Positions 1 to 10,014 of a stretch of 64,000 nucleotides of DNA are shown piece after piece. Each line of letters begins with the position of its first letter. Position 1 is the stretch's first letter. Both the position numbers and the translations under genes were made by a program. The notes under the pieces were generated by a model. It did no database searches, was not told where the DNA came from, and worked only from the letters and a program-made list of their open reading frames with translations. This DNA comes from Streptomyces iranensis (GTDB lineage Bacteria; Actinomycetota; Actinomycetes; Streptomycetales; Streptomycetaceae): contig NZ_JAGGLR010000010.1 in NCBI RefSeq assembly GCF_017874715.1, forward strand, positions 186,001 to 250,000, read 5' to 3'.

Positions 1-259
1 CGAGGTCCGGCACAAACCAGTTGGGGGTGCCGGGGAGGTCCAGGTCGCCTGATCCCGCCATGCAGCCCAGGGCGTTCACCTTGGGCGCGAGGCGCTCCCG
101 GACCTTCGCGATCGTGCTCTCGTGGTCCCAAGCAGGCGACAGCGGTTCGATGAACCCCTCGATGACCTGTACGCGGTCGAAGCCCCGGATGCGCTGGACT
201 GCGTACTTGAGGGCGGTTTCGGGATCGTCGGCCAGGTACGCGGGTGGTCGTGTGCTCAT
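1..259 (-). CDS. Uma2-family (DUF820) putative endonuclease, 3' part outside window
   Basis: The first 86 codons read from an ATG at 259 leftwards, preceded by a GGAGGA ribosome site at 262-267. The N-terminus (MSTRPPAYLADDP...) continues with a segment ending in GNLDLPG-like residues (GSGDLDLPGTPNWFVPDL), which is typical of the short Uma2/DUF820 proteins that are hugely expanded in Streptomyces. Members have a PD-(D/E)XK-like nuclease fold, but their cellular role is not established. The catalytic acidic residues normally follow the point where the window ends, so they cannot be checked. The gene is oriented away from the LysR gene to its right. Identification rests on recalled family resemblance of the N-terminal third only. 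Confidence 0.75.
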   Translation of the reverse strand, partial: MSTRPPAYLADDPETALKYAVQRIRGFDRVQVIEGFIEPLSPAWDHESTIAKVRERLAPKVNALGCMAGSGDLDLPGTPNWFVPDL

Positions 260-334
260 CGGTCCTCCACGGGGTGTCGGAACGCGAGGTCTATCGCGGC
301 GGATACGCGGCGTGCGCGGATCCGGCCCCGGGGA

Positions 335-1234
335 TCACCCGTACCGGTGACGATCCCTCGTCACCACCGCCGCCAGCGTCCGCGCCGGGCCGTCGACCGC
401 GGGGCCGTGGAGGAGTTCGGTGCGGTGGAGGAGGCGGGGGGCGATCAGGGGGGACGTGACGATGCCGGGGGTGCCCTTGGTGGCGGGGTGGGGGAGGAGG
501 GCGAGGCCGTGGCCGGCGGCGGTGAGGGCGAGGAGGCCGCGGACATCGGTGCCCTCGTACGTCAGCGAGGCGCGGAAGCCGTCGGTCCGGCTGACCGCGC
601 GCAGCTGCTCCAGCGGCATGGCGGCATCCGGGGCGTCCAGCCAGTTGGCGTCGGCGAGGTCGGCCAGCCGCAGGCCGAGGCGGCGGGCCAGCGGGTGGCC
701 GGTGGGCAGGGCCACCACCAGCGGGGCCTCCGCGACCGTGACCGCGGTGAGCGGGCCCACCTCGGGCAGCGGCAGGGCGTCGGCGGGGGTGGCCGGGCCG
801 TCGACCAGTCCCAGGTCCAGGGTCCCGGACGCCACCGCGGCCGGGATCTCCCGGCGGCCGAGGATCCGCAGGGAGGCTTTGGCGGCCGGATGCGCCTGGC
901 GCACCCGGTCCAGGGCCGTGGCGATTCTCGGGGTCATCGCCAGTGGCGAGGCCCCCACGACCAGCCGGGCGGCGCCGGAGCCCGACAGCCGCTCGACGTC
1001 GGCCCGCGCCGCGTCCAGACGGAGCAGCAGCGGACCGGCGTGTTCCAGCAGCCGGGCGCCCGCGCTGGTGAGCATGACCGGCCGCCGGGTCAGCAGTGAC
1101 GTCCGCAGATCCGCTTCCAGGGACGCGATGTGCTCGGAGACCGCCGCCGGGGTGAAGCCCAGCTCATGGGCGGCGTCGGAGAAGGATCCGCAGCGGGCCA
1201 CGGAGATGAACGTGCGGAGCAGATGCGGGTCCAT
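335..1234 (-). CDS. LysR-family transcriptional regulator
   Basis: A 299-aa protein, the usual length for the family. The start chosen is the ATG at 1234 (MDPHLLRTFISVA), because residues 1-60 then form the standard LysR winged helix (FSDAAHELGFTPAAVSEHIA, then a single wing). Upstream in-frame starts would add a low-complexity Arg-rich leader translated from repeats, which I reject. Residues ~90-295 form the periplasmic-binding-protein-like effector domain. The target and ligand are unknown. It is divergent from acnA across a 443-bp gap, so it could act on that leader, but nothing in the sequence proves this. An imperfect hairpin (GGGATCACC...GGTGACGATCCC) overlaps its stop. Confidence 0.9.
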   Translation of the reverse strand: MDPHLLRTFISVARCGSFSDAAHELGFTPAAVSEHIASLEADLRTSLLTRRPVMLTSAGARLLEHAGPLLLRLDAARADVERLSGSGAARLVVGASPLAMTPRIATALDRVRQAHPAAKASLRILGRREIPAAVASGTLDLGLVDGPATPADALPLPEVGPLTAVTVAEAPLVVALPTGHPLARRLGLRLADLADANWLDAPDAAMPLEQLRAVSRTDGFRASLTYEGTDVRGLLALTAAGHGLALLPHPATKGTPGIVTSPLIAPRLLHRTELLHGPAVDGPARTLAAVVTRDRHRYG

Positions 1235-1379
1235 GGCAGCAGTATCGCGGTGGCGGGGGTGGCTCAGTCGGCGATCACCCTTACCGGTGAAGACGGGGGA
1301 ACACGGGTGCACACGGGTGAGCACAACGGGGGGACACCGGTGCACATGAGTGAGCACGGGTGAACGCCGGTGCACCGAC

Positions 1380-1494
1380 CCGGACCGCGCGCGGCGACAT
1401 CCGTAGACCGTGTTCGGCCGCCCCCGTAGACCGTGCTCCGCCGCCCCCGGAGACCGCGCGCGGCGGCACCCGGACCGCGCTCGCACCCGGGCAG
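1380..1494. repeat. Five tandem 23-bp repeats upstream of acnA
   Basis: Degenerate units begin at about 1380, 1403, 1426, 1449 and 1472, each with a (G)GACCG core followed by a CGCCC or GGCACCC-like end. The best matching pair is at 1403 and 1426 (GTAGACCGTG followed by CGCCGCCCCC-like sequence). The 23-bp period is about two helical turns. To the left, 1290-1377 holds further short repeated motifs (GTGAGCAC twice, CCGGTGCAC twice). No protein-coding frame there looks real. Confidence 0.7.
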
Positions 1495-1520
1495 GGCATG
1501 ACCGCGCGGGGGCGATGTAC

Positions 1521-1544
1521 TAGAGTTATCTCGACATCGAGATA
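1521..1544 (+). promoter_or_regulatory. acnA promoter -10 candidate abutting an 18-bp MarR-type palindrome
   Basis: TAGAGT at 1521-1526 matches the actinobacterial -10 consensus. It is directly followed at 1527-1544 by TATCTCGA-CA-TCGAGATA, a perfect 8+8 inverted repeat with a 2-bp spacer. The length and form suit a MarR-family dimer. In S. coelicolor the MarR-family protein TamR has been described as controlling aconitase and the trans-aconitate methyltransferase gene, so TamR is the obvious candidate binder. That assignment is inference. The position overlapping the expected transcription start suits repression. Confidence 0.6.
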
Positions 1545-1572
1545 TCTGCTGGAAGGCGCATAGTCGCCCCGC

Positions 1573-1591
1573 GCCGGTAAGGCTTACCTAA
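1573..1591 (+). promoter_or_regulatory. Iron box (DmdR1/IdeR-like) upstream of acnA
   Basis: GCCGGTAAGGCTTACCTAA agrees with the DtxR/IdeR/DmdR consensus TTAGGTTAGGCTAACCTAA at 14 of 19 positions, including the central GGT.AGGCT.ACC. A second weaker copy overlaps it to the right (ACTTAGCCCTACCTTA, 1591-1606), as is common for this family, which binds as paired dimers. It lies about 90 bp before the acnA start, so aconitase is probably also under iron control. Confidence 0.55.
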
Positions 1592-1677
1592 CTTAGCCCT
1601 ACCTTAGCGGATCGGCGCGGGCATGTGACGGCAGCATTGCGGTGGTACGCGCGAAATCATGCATGAAGGAGACTGTC

Positions 1678-4395
<2,718 letters not shown>

Positions 4396-4415
4396 GCGCG
4401 GCTCACGGCAGCGGC

Positions 4416-4451
4416 GACGGGCCGCACCCCCGGGCAGGGGTGCGGCCCGTC
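4416..4451. terminator. Bidirectional terminator between acnA and the GNAT gene
   Basis: A perfect 15-bp stem (GACGGGCCGCACCCC / GGGGTGCGGCCCGTC) with a 6-nt loop, no T-tract, 20 bp after the acnA stop. It lies 24 bp after the stop of the convergent gene, so it can serve both. Confidence 0.85.
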
Positions 4452-4474
4452 CGCGTACCCAGTCGGAGCCACGG

Positions 4475-5356
4475 TCAGAGAAACGTTCCGGACGGGATGT
4501 ACGGCATCGGCGGCGGCATCCCCCGCAGACACACATAGCCGCCGGTGGACAGCTCGAGCCCGGCCTCGATCCCCACGTCCACCGCCCACTGCTGTTCGGC
4601 CGTCAGCCCCGCGACCCGCGCGTCGGAGCCCTCCGGAAGGCACAGCAGCGCGGCGGTCAGCAGCCGCTTCGCCAGCCGCCGCGAGGTCGCGGCCAGCATC
4701 TCGACCTCGCCGTCCTCGCCGACGTAGCAGTAGCCGCTGCCCGCGAGGTCGTCCACCACCAGCAACCGCCGCTGGGTGAGCAGCAGTTCGTGGTCGGCGC
4801 CGTGCGCGCCGCCCCGGGTGCGGCGGTCCACCGAGTCCAGCAGGTCCCGGTGGCGGGCCACGCCCTCGTGCACCGCGCCGTCCGGCGGGGACAGCCGCTC
4901 CTTGGTCTCCGGTCCGACCGTGCCGCGCAGCCGCATCGCCGGATGCAGCGCGAACCCGGCGCGCCGGTAGGTGCCGGCCGCGCGCGAATCCTCCGATCCG
5001 CAGATGATGCCGCGCAGACACCCCCGTCCGTACATCAGCGCCGCGGCCAGCAACTCCCGGCCCACACCCTGCCGTCGGGCCCGTGGCAGCACCGCGAACA
5101 TCGACAGTCCCCAGGTGCCCTCGCGCCGGGCCGACAGCGTCACGCCGAGCGGCATCCCGGCCTCGTCCAGGGCGAGCCAGCAGCCGCCCGGGTCGGTGCG
5201 GGCGAGATGCCGGTTCCGCTGATGGGCCTCGGCCATGTGCCCCGGCGGCCATCCGTCCTCGCCCGCGAGGGCGGCGGAGTCCCCGAAGGCGGCGGCCACC
5301 ACCTCCCATGCCGCCTCGGCGTCCTCGTCGGTGTCACGTAGCTGGCGGAGGATCAT
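4475..5356 (-). CDS. GNAT-family N-acetyltransferase
   Basis: A 293-aa protein from the ATG at 5356 (MILRQLRDTDEDAEAAWEVV). Residues ~1-160 are a GNAT fold, with the acetyl-CoA-binding motif RRQGVGRELLAAAL following the strand FAVLPRA. The remaining ~130 residues (LLVVDDLAGSGYCYVGEDG..., LLTAALLCLPEG) resemble a second, degenerate GNAT-like half, as in tandem GNAT proteins. The substrate is unknown. It converges on acnA and shares its terminator. The in-frame extension upstream of 5356 runs through the neighbouring promoter region and is rejected. Confidence 0.85.
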   Translation of the reverse strand: MILRQLRDTDEDAEAAWEVVAAAFGDSAALAGEDGWPPGHMAEAHQRNRHLARTDPGGCWLALDEAGMPLGVTLSARREGTWGLSMFAVLPRARRQGVGRELLAAALMYGRGCLRGIICGSEDSRAAGTYRRAGFALHPAMRLRGTVGPETKERLSPPDGAVHEGVARHRDLLDSVDRRTRGGAHGADHELLLTQRRLLVVDDLAGSGYCYVGEDGEVEMLAATSRRLAKRLLTAALLCLPEGSDARVAGLTAEQQWAVDVGIEAGLELSTGGYVCLRGMPPPMPYIPSGTFL

Positions 5357-5425
5357 GCGCCCATGATGGCGCGTCCGATGAGCGATTGCCGGTACGCGGA
5401 AGCGGCTTGCTCGACCGGCGAACGC

Positions 5426-5437
5426 GACAACGTTGTC
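5426..5437. promoter_or_regulatory. LacI-type operator upstream of GH92 gene 1
   Basis: GACAACGTTGTC is a perfect 12-bp palindrome 150 bp before the GH92 start at 5588. The identical 12-mer recurs at 13869-13880 just upstream of the second GH92 gene. Streptomyces LacI-family sugar repressors commonly bind sites of this kind. The regulator is not in the window. Confidence 0.65.
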
Positions 5438-5587
5438 AGGCTGACTGTAACGATCAGTACGCCGCCAACCAGGTGTCCCTGTCAAGACCGTCACCGCCCC
5501 CTTACGGCCGACGGCCCCCGTGCGGTACGGTCCCCACGGCTTGCTCGACCCGGCGATCACGGCCCTTCCGAACAAGGTGGGACCGCA

Positions 5588-8500
5588 ATGCCCTCAAGAC
5601 CCCTGGCCGCCCTGGCGGCCGCGGCCCTGACCGCGGGGCTCCTCGCCACCGCGGCCACCGCGCCCGCGTCGGCCGCCCCGCCGCCGACGCTGGTCAAGGA
5701 CCCGGCGGCGTACGTCGATCCGCTCATCGGCAGCTCGGCCGGCGGCAACACCTTCCCCGGAGCCGTCGCGCCCTTCGGCATGCTGTCGTGGAGCCCGGAG
5801 AACACCCGCGGCGACGCCACGCGCACCGCCGCGCCCGGCGGCTACCACTACGACGCCACCCGCGTCCGCGGCTTCAGCCTCACCCATATGTCAGGCACCG
5901 GCTGTGCGGGCGGGGCGGGCGACATCCCCTTCTTCCCCCACGTCGGCGAGGTCACCTCCTCACCCGCCGCCGACACCAAGGACCAGGTCTACGCCTCCGA
6001 CTTCAGCCACTCCGGCGAGACCGCCGAACCCGGCCGCTACAAGGTCTCCCTCGCCTCCGGCGCCGGTGCGGAGCTGACCGCCACCGCCCGCACCGGCTCG
6101 GCCCGCTTCACCTACCCCGCGGACAAGACCGCCTCCCTGCTGATCCGCACCTCCTCCTCCGAGGTCGGCAGCTCGGACGCCGACCTCACCATCGACCCGG
6201 CGCACCGCACCGTCTCCGGCTCGGTCACCAGCGGCAACTTCTGCGGCTATCTCGACCCCGAGGGGCGCCGCAGCTACTACACGCTGCACTTCACCGCCAC
6301 GTTCGACACCCCGTTCACCGCCCAGGGCACCTGGCGGGACGGCACTCTGCGGCCCGGCACCACCAGCGCCGAGGGCGGCTCCGGCGGCTATGGCGGCGAC
6401 GGCCGCCCGGTGGCCGGGAAGGGCTCCGGCGGCTATCTCCAATTCGCCCCGGGCACCCGCCGGGTGGGCGTCAAGGTCGGCATCAGCTACGTCAGCGACC
6501 AGGGCGCACGGGCCAACCTCGCCGCCGAGAACCCGCCGCGGCGCGGCTTCGACCAGGTGCGGAGCGCCGCGTACGACGCCTGGCGGCGGCAGTTGTCGGC
6601 CATCCGGGTCGGCGGCGGCGCGGACGCGGACCGCACCACCTTCTACACCGCGCTCTACCACTCGCTGCTGCACCCCAACGTCATCAGCGACACCGACGGC
6701 CGCTACCGGGGCAGCGACGGTGAGGTGCACCGGGTGAGCCGGGGCCACCGGGCCCAGTACGGCACCTTCTCCGGCTGGGACGTCTACCGCTCCCAGCTCC
6801 AGCTGCTCACCCTGCTGGAGCCGGACAAGGGCTCCGACATCGCCCAGTCCCTGCTGAACCTCGCCCAGCAGAACGGCGGCGTCTGGGACCGCTGGCTCCA
6901 GGGCGCCTCGGGGACGCATGTGATGAACGGCGACCCGTCGGCCGCCGCCCTCGCCGGGATCCGGGCCTTCGGCGGCGACGACTACGACCTCGACGCCGCC
7001 CTCGACTCGCTCGTCAAGGCGGCCACCGAGCCGACCGAGAAGGACCGCAGCCCGGCGGGCAAGCCCATCATGTCGGTCGGCCAGCGGCCCTCCCTCGACA
7101 AGTACCTGAAGCTGCACTACATGCCGTCCGTCTCCAACGCCTGGGGCGGCGCGGCCGAGACCCTCGAGATGTCCGGCGCGGACTTCGCCCTCTCCCAGCT
7201 GGCGCGGGCCGCGGGCCGTAAGGACACCGCCGAGACCTTCGCACGCCGCGCCCAGTGGTGGCAGAACAATTTCAACGCCGCCGCCGACCCGGAGACCGGC
7301 GGCTATGCCGCCAACCGCAAGGCCGACGGCAGCTGGGTCACCGGCTTCACCCCGGCCACCGGCAACGGTTTCGTCGAGGGCACCAGCGCCCAGTACACCT
7401 GGATGGTGCCGCACAACCCCGCCGGTCTCTTCGCCGCCATGGGCGGTAAGGACGCCGCGGTGAAGCGTCTGGACTCCTTCTTCCACGACGCCGACGGGGG
7501 CTGGGCGCTCACGGGGGCGGGCGGCGAGAAGTCCGAGCTGGACAACGAGCCGTCGATCAACGTCCCCTATCTGTACGCCTACGCCGGACAGCCGTACAAG
7601 ACACAGGAGACCGTGCGCGCCGCGATGCGCCGGCTGTGGACCACCAAGTCCGACGGCATCCCCGGCAACGACGACCTCGGCGAGATGTCGTCGTGGTACG
7701 TCTTCTCGGCCCTCGGCATGTATCCGCAGGTGCCCTCCCGCGCCGAACTGGTCCTGGCCTCGCCCCTCTTCCCGCGGATCGAGATCGGCCGCGGCGGCCG
7801 GGACATCTCCATCCGCGCCCCGCAGGCCGCGCCCGGCGCGCCGTACGTCCAGGCGCTGAAGGTGAACGGGCGGGCGAGCGACCGCCCCTGGCTGCCGGAG
7901 TCCTTCGTACGGCACGGCGGAACGCTGGACTACACCCTGTCCGACGCCCCCGACCGCGCCTGGGGCTCGGCCCCGTCCGACGCCCCGCCCTCCTTCCGCG
8001 AGGGCGAGCAGCCGTACCAGATCGGGGTCGGGCCCACCACGGGCACGCTCGCCCCGGGCGACAGCCTGACCGTGAAGGTGGCCGCCGTCCCGGTCAGCGA
8101 GGGCGACCGCCCCGAGGTGCGCTTCACCACCGACGCCCCCGACGGGATCACCGCCTCACCCGCCTCCGGGACGGTGGGCGCGGACGGCACGGCGGAGATC
8201 TCGCTGCGCGCGGGGAAGGACACGGCCGAGGGCTTCTACGACGCGAAGGTGACGGTGACCAGCGAGGGCACCGAGGTCGTCCAGCCGATCACCCTGACCG
8301 TGGCCGCCCCCGGTTCGCTGCTCGCGGCGTACAACAACGTCGGCGCGACCGAGGACGCCGGCGAGCACGACGAGGGGGACTACGACGGCGGTGGCTGGAG
8401 CTACTCCCGCCAGGCCCTCGCCGCCGCCGGTCTCGAGCCGGGCGCCAAGGGGACCACCCAGGGCCTGGACTACGCCTGGCCCGCCTCCCCGTCCGGCCGC

Positions 8501-8869
8501 CCCGACAACGCCTCCACCACCGGCCAGACCCTCACCCTGCCCGAATCCACCGCGCTCTCCTTCATCGGCAGCGCCGTCAACGGCAACCAGAAGGCCACCG
8601 CCAAGGTCACCTACACGGACGGCAGCTCCGACGAGGCGGACCTGTCCTTCACCGACTGGACGGTGGGAGGCGGCGCGGGAACGGTCCAGTACGGGAACGT
8701 AACCCTCGCCAAGACCCCGTACCGCAACATCAGCGGCGGCGACAAGGACGTGGTGGACGCCTACATCTTCGCCACGAAGGCGTTCCACGCACCCGAAGGC
8801 AAGACGATCAAGAGCGTCACCCTGCCCGACAACGCGGATCTCCACGTCTTCGCGGTCGCCCGCGGCTGA
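5588..8869 (+). CDS. Secreted GH92 alpha-mannosidase with C-terminal beta-sandwich modules
   Basis: A 1093-aa exo-alpha-mannosidase of family GH92 (Ca2+-dependent enzymes acting on alpha-1,2 and related mannosides). The ATG at 5588 follows AAGGTGGGA (5574-5582) and opens a Sec signal peptide ending ASA-29. Residues ~40-800 are the GH92 unit: YVDPLIGSSAGGN, SLTHMSGTG, and GNDDLGEMSSWYVFSALG containing the likely general acid E699. About residues 800-900 form an NEW3-like Ig domain, and the last ~180 residues are another beta-sandwich, probably carbohydrate-binding. It probably liberates mannose from host or fungal glycans outside the cell. A LacI-type operator lies upstream. No hairpin separates it from the downstream reductase gene. 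Confidence 0.95.
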   Translation: MPSRPLAALAAAALTAGLLATAATAPASAAPPPTLVKDPAAYVDPLIGSSAGGNTFPGAVAPFGMLSWSPENTRGDATRTAAPGGYHYDATRVRGFSLTHMSGTGCAGGAGDIPFFPHVGEVTSSPAADTKDQVYASDFSHSGETAEPGRYKVSLASGAGAELTATARTGSARFTYPADKTASLLIRTSSSEVGSSDADLTIDPAHRTVSGSVTSGNFCGYLDPEGRRSYYTLHFTATFDTPFTAQGTWRDGTLRPGTTSAEGGSGGYGGDGRPVAGKGSGGYLQFAPGTRRVGVKVGISYVSDQGARANLAAENPPRRGFDQVRSAAYDAWRRQLSAIRVGGGADADRTTFYTALYHSLLHPNVISDTDGRYRGSDGEVHRVSRGHRAQYGTFSGWDVYRSQLQLLTLLEPDKGSDIAQSLLNLAQQNGGVWDRWLQGASGTHVMNGDPSAAALAGIRAFGGDDYDLDAALDSLVKAATEPTEKDRSPAGKPIMSVGQRPSLDKYLKLHYMPSVSNAWGGAAETLEMSGADFALSQLARAAGRKDTAETFARRAQWWQNNFNAAADPETGGYAANRKADGSWVTGFTPATGNGFVEGTSAQYTWMVPHNPAGLFAAMGGKDAAVKRLDSFFHDADGGWALTGAGGEKSELDNEPSINVPYLYAYAGQPYKTQETVRAAMRRLWTTKSDGIPGNDDLGEMSSWYVFSALGMYPQVPSRAELVLASPLFPRIEIGRGGRDISIRAPQAAPGAPYVQALKVNGRASDRPWLPESFVRHGGTLDYTLSDAPDRAWGSAPSDAPPSFREGEQPYQIGVGPTTGTLAPGDSLTVKVAAVPVSEGDRPEVRFTTDAPDGITASPASGTVGADGTAEISLRAGKDTAEGFYDAKVTVTSEGTEVVQPITLTVAAPGSLLAAYNNVGATEDAGEHDEGDYDGGGWSYSRQALAAAGLEPGAKGTTQGLDYAWPASPSGRPDNASTTGQTLTLPESTALSFIGSAVNGNQKATAKVTYTDGSSDEADLSFTDWTVGGGAGTVQYGNVTLAKTPYRNISGGDKDVVDAYIFATKAFHAPEGKTIKSVTLPDNADLHVFAVARG

Positions 8870-8930
8870 CCGGATCTGCTCACCGCTAATCCACCCAGCA
8901 TCCGCGGGTATGGCGGGCACAGTTCCCGAC

Positions 8931-9926
8931 ATGAGACTTCTGATGCTGGGCGGAACGGAGTTCGTGGGGCGCGCGATCGCCGAGGAGGCGGTGGCCCGCG
9001 GCCGGCGGGTGACGGTGTTCCACCGCGGGCACCACACCCCGCCGCCGGGGGCCACCGCCCTGCACGGCGACCGCACCGCGCCGGACGGGCTCGCGGCCCT
9101 GGAGCGCGGCGAGTGGGACGCCGTGGTCGACACGTGGTCCGGCGCGCCCTCGGCCGTACGCGACACCGCCCGCCTCCTGGCCGACCGTGCCGGTACATAC
9201 GTCTACATCTCCAGCCGCTCGGTCTACGCCTACCCGGCGTCGGCCGGGCTGGACGAGGACGGCCCACTGGTGGAGGAGGCGTCCCCTGACGCCGTGCAGG
9301 CCGACTACGCCCAGGCCAAGCGCGGCGGCGAACTCGCCGCGCTGTCGGCCTTCGCCGACCGCGCGCTGCTGGCCCGAGCGGGCCTGATCCTGGGCCCGTA
9401 CGAGAACATCGGCCGTCTCCCCTGGTGGCTGACGCGCATCGCCCGTGGCGGCCCGGTCCTCGCCCCCGGCCCGCGCGAACTGCCCCTCCAGTACATCGAT
9501 GTCCGTGATCTGGCCGCATGGACGCTGGACGCGGCCGAACGCGGCCTCAGCGGCCCGTACAACCTCGTCAGCCCGCCGGGCCACACCACGATGGGCGAGC
9601 TCCTGGAGACCTGCGTACGGATCACCGGCTCGGACGCGGCACTCCGCTGGACCCCTCCGGACCGGATCCTCGCCGCGGGCATCGAGCCCTGGAGCGACCT
9701 CCCGATCTGGCTGCCCCCGGGCGAGCTGTACGACGCCCTGCACACCGCGGACGTATCGAAGGCGATCGCGACGGGCCTCCACTGCCGCCCCGTCGCCGAC
9801 ACGGTGTCCACCACATGGCGCTGGCTCCGCACCCTTGGCGGCAATGCCCCGCAACGCCCCGACCGCCGTCCTGTCGGGCTGGCCCCGGAGCGGGAGGCAG
9901 AGGTGTTGAGGGGACTGGCTGACTGA
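8931..9926 (+). CDS. NAD-dependent epimerase/dehydratase (extended SDR) family reductase
   Basis: A 331-aa cytoplasmic Rossmann protein. The N-terminal dinucleotide motif is GGTEFVG (MRLLMLGGTEFVGRAI). The SDR-like Ser-Tyr-Lys region is replaced by YVYISSRSVYAYP with a later YAQAKRGGE. IDVRDLAAW and the C-terminal EREAEVLRGLAD are typical of this actinobacterial subgroup. The ATG at 8931 gives the motif at the extreme N-terminus; an in-frame ATG at 8910 is an alternative, and neither has a clear ribosome site. It lies 61 bp after the GH92 gene with no terminator between, so co-transcription is possible. The substrate is unknown. Confidence 0.88.
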   Translation: MRLLMLGGTEFVGRAIAEEAVARGRRVTVFHRGHHTPPPGATALHGDRTAPDGLAALERGEWDAVVDTWSGAPSAVRDTARLLADRAGTYVYISSRSVYAYPASAGLDEDGPLVEEASPDAVQADYAQAKRGGELAALSAFADRALLARAGLILGPYENIGRLPWWLTRIARGGPVLAPGPRELPLQYIDVRDLAAWTLDAAERGLSGPYNLVSPPGHTTMGELLETCVRITGSDAALRWTPPDRILAAGIEPWSDLPIWLPPGELYDALHTADVSKAIATGLHCRPVADTVSTTWRWLRTLGGNAPQRPDRRPVGLAPEREAEVLRGLAD

Positions 9927-9936
9927 GTCAACTCGA

Positions 9937-9979
9937 AGACCGGCGGGGGTGAGCTCAGCAGTTCCACCTCCGCCGGTCT
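9937..9979. terminator. Terminator hairpin between convergent reductase and GH92 gene 2
   Basis: A 15-bp stem (AGACCGGCGGGGGTG / CACCTCCGCCGGTCT, one G-U pair) with a 13-nt loop, 10 bp after the reductase stop and just beyond the GH92 stop. Its right arm and loop are a copy of the last codons of the GH92 gene. Confidence 0.75.
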
Positions 9980-10014
9980 CCGGCAGCGCTCAGCTCAGCA
10001 GTTCCACCTCCGCC
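9952..10014. repeat. 23-bp direct repeat duplicating the 3' end of GH92 gene 2
   Basis: The same 23 bp (beginning AGCTCAGCAGTTCC) occurs at 9952-9974 and 9992-10014. The right copy encodes the C-terminal AEVELLS plus stop of the GH92 gene. The left copy lies beyond the stop, inside the terminator. Confidence 0.85.

Noticed and set aside
5363..5587. N-terminal extension of GH92 gene 1
   Set aside because: It would translate the operator and promoter. The ATG at 5588 has a good ribosome site and a signal peptide.
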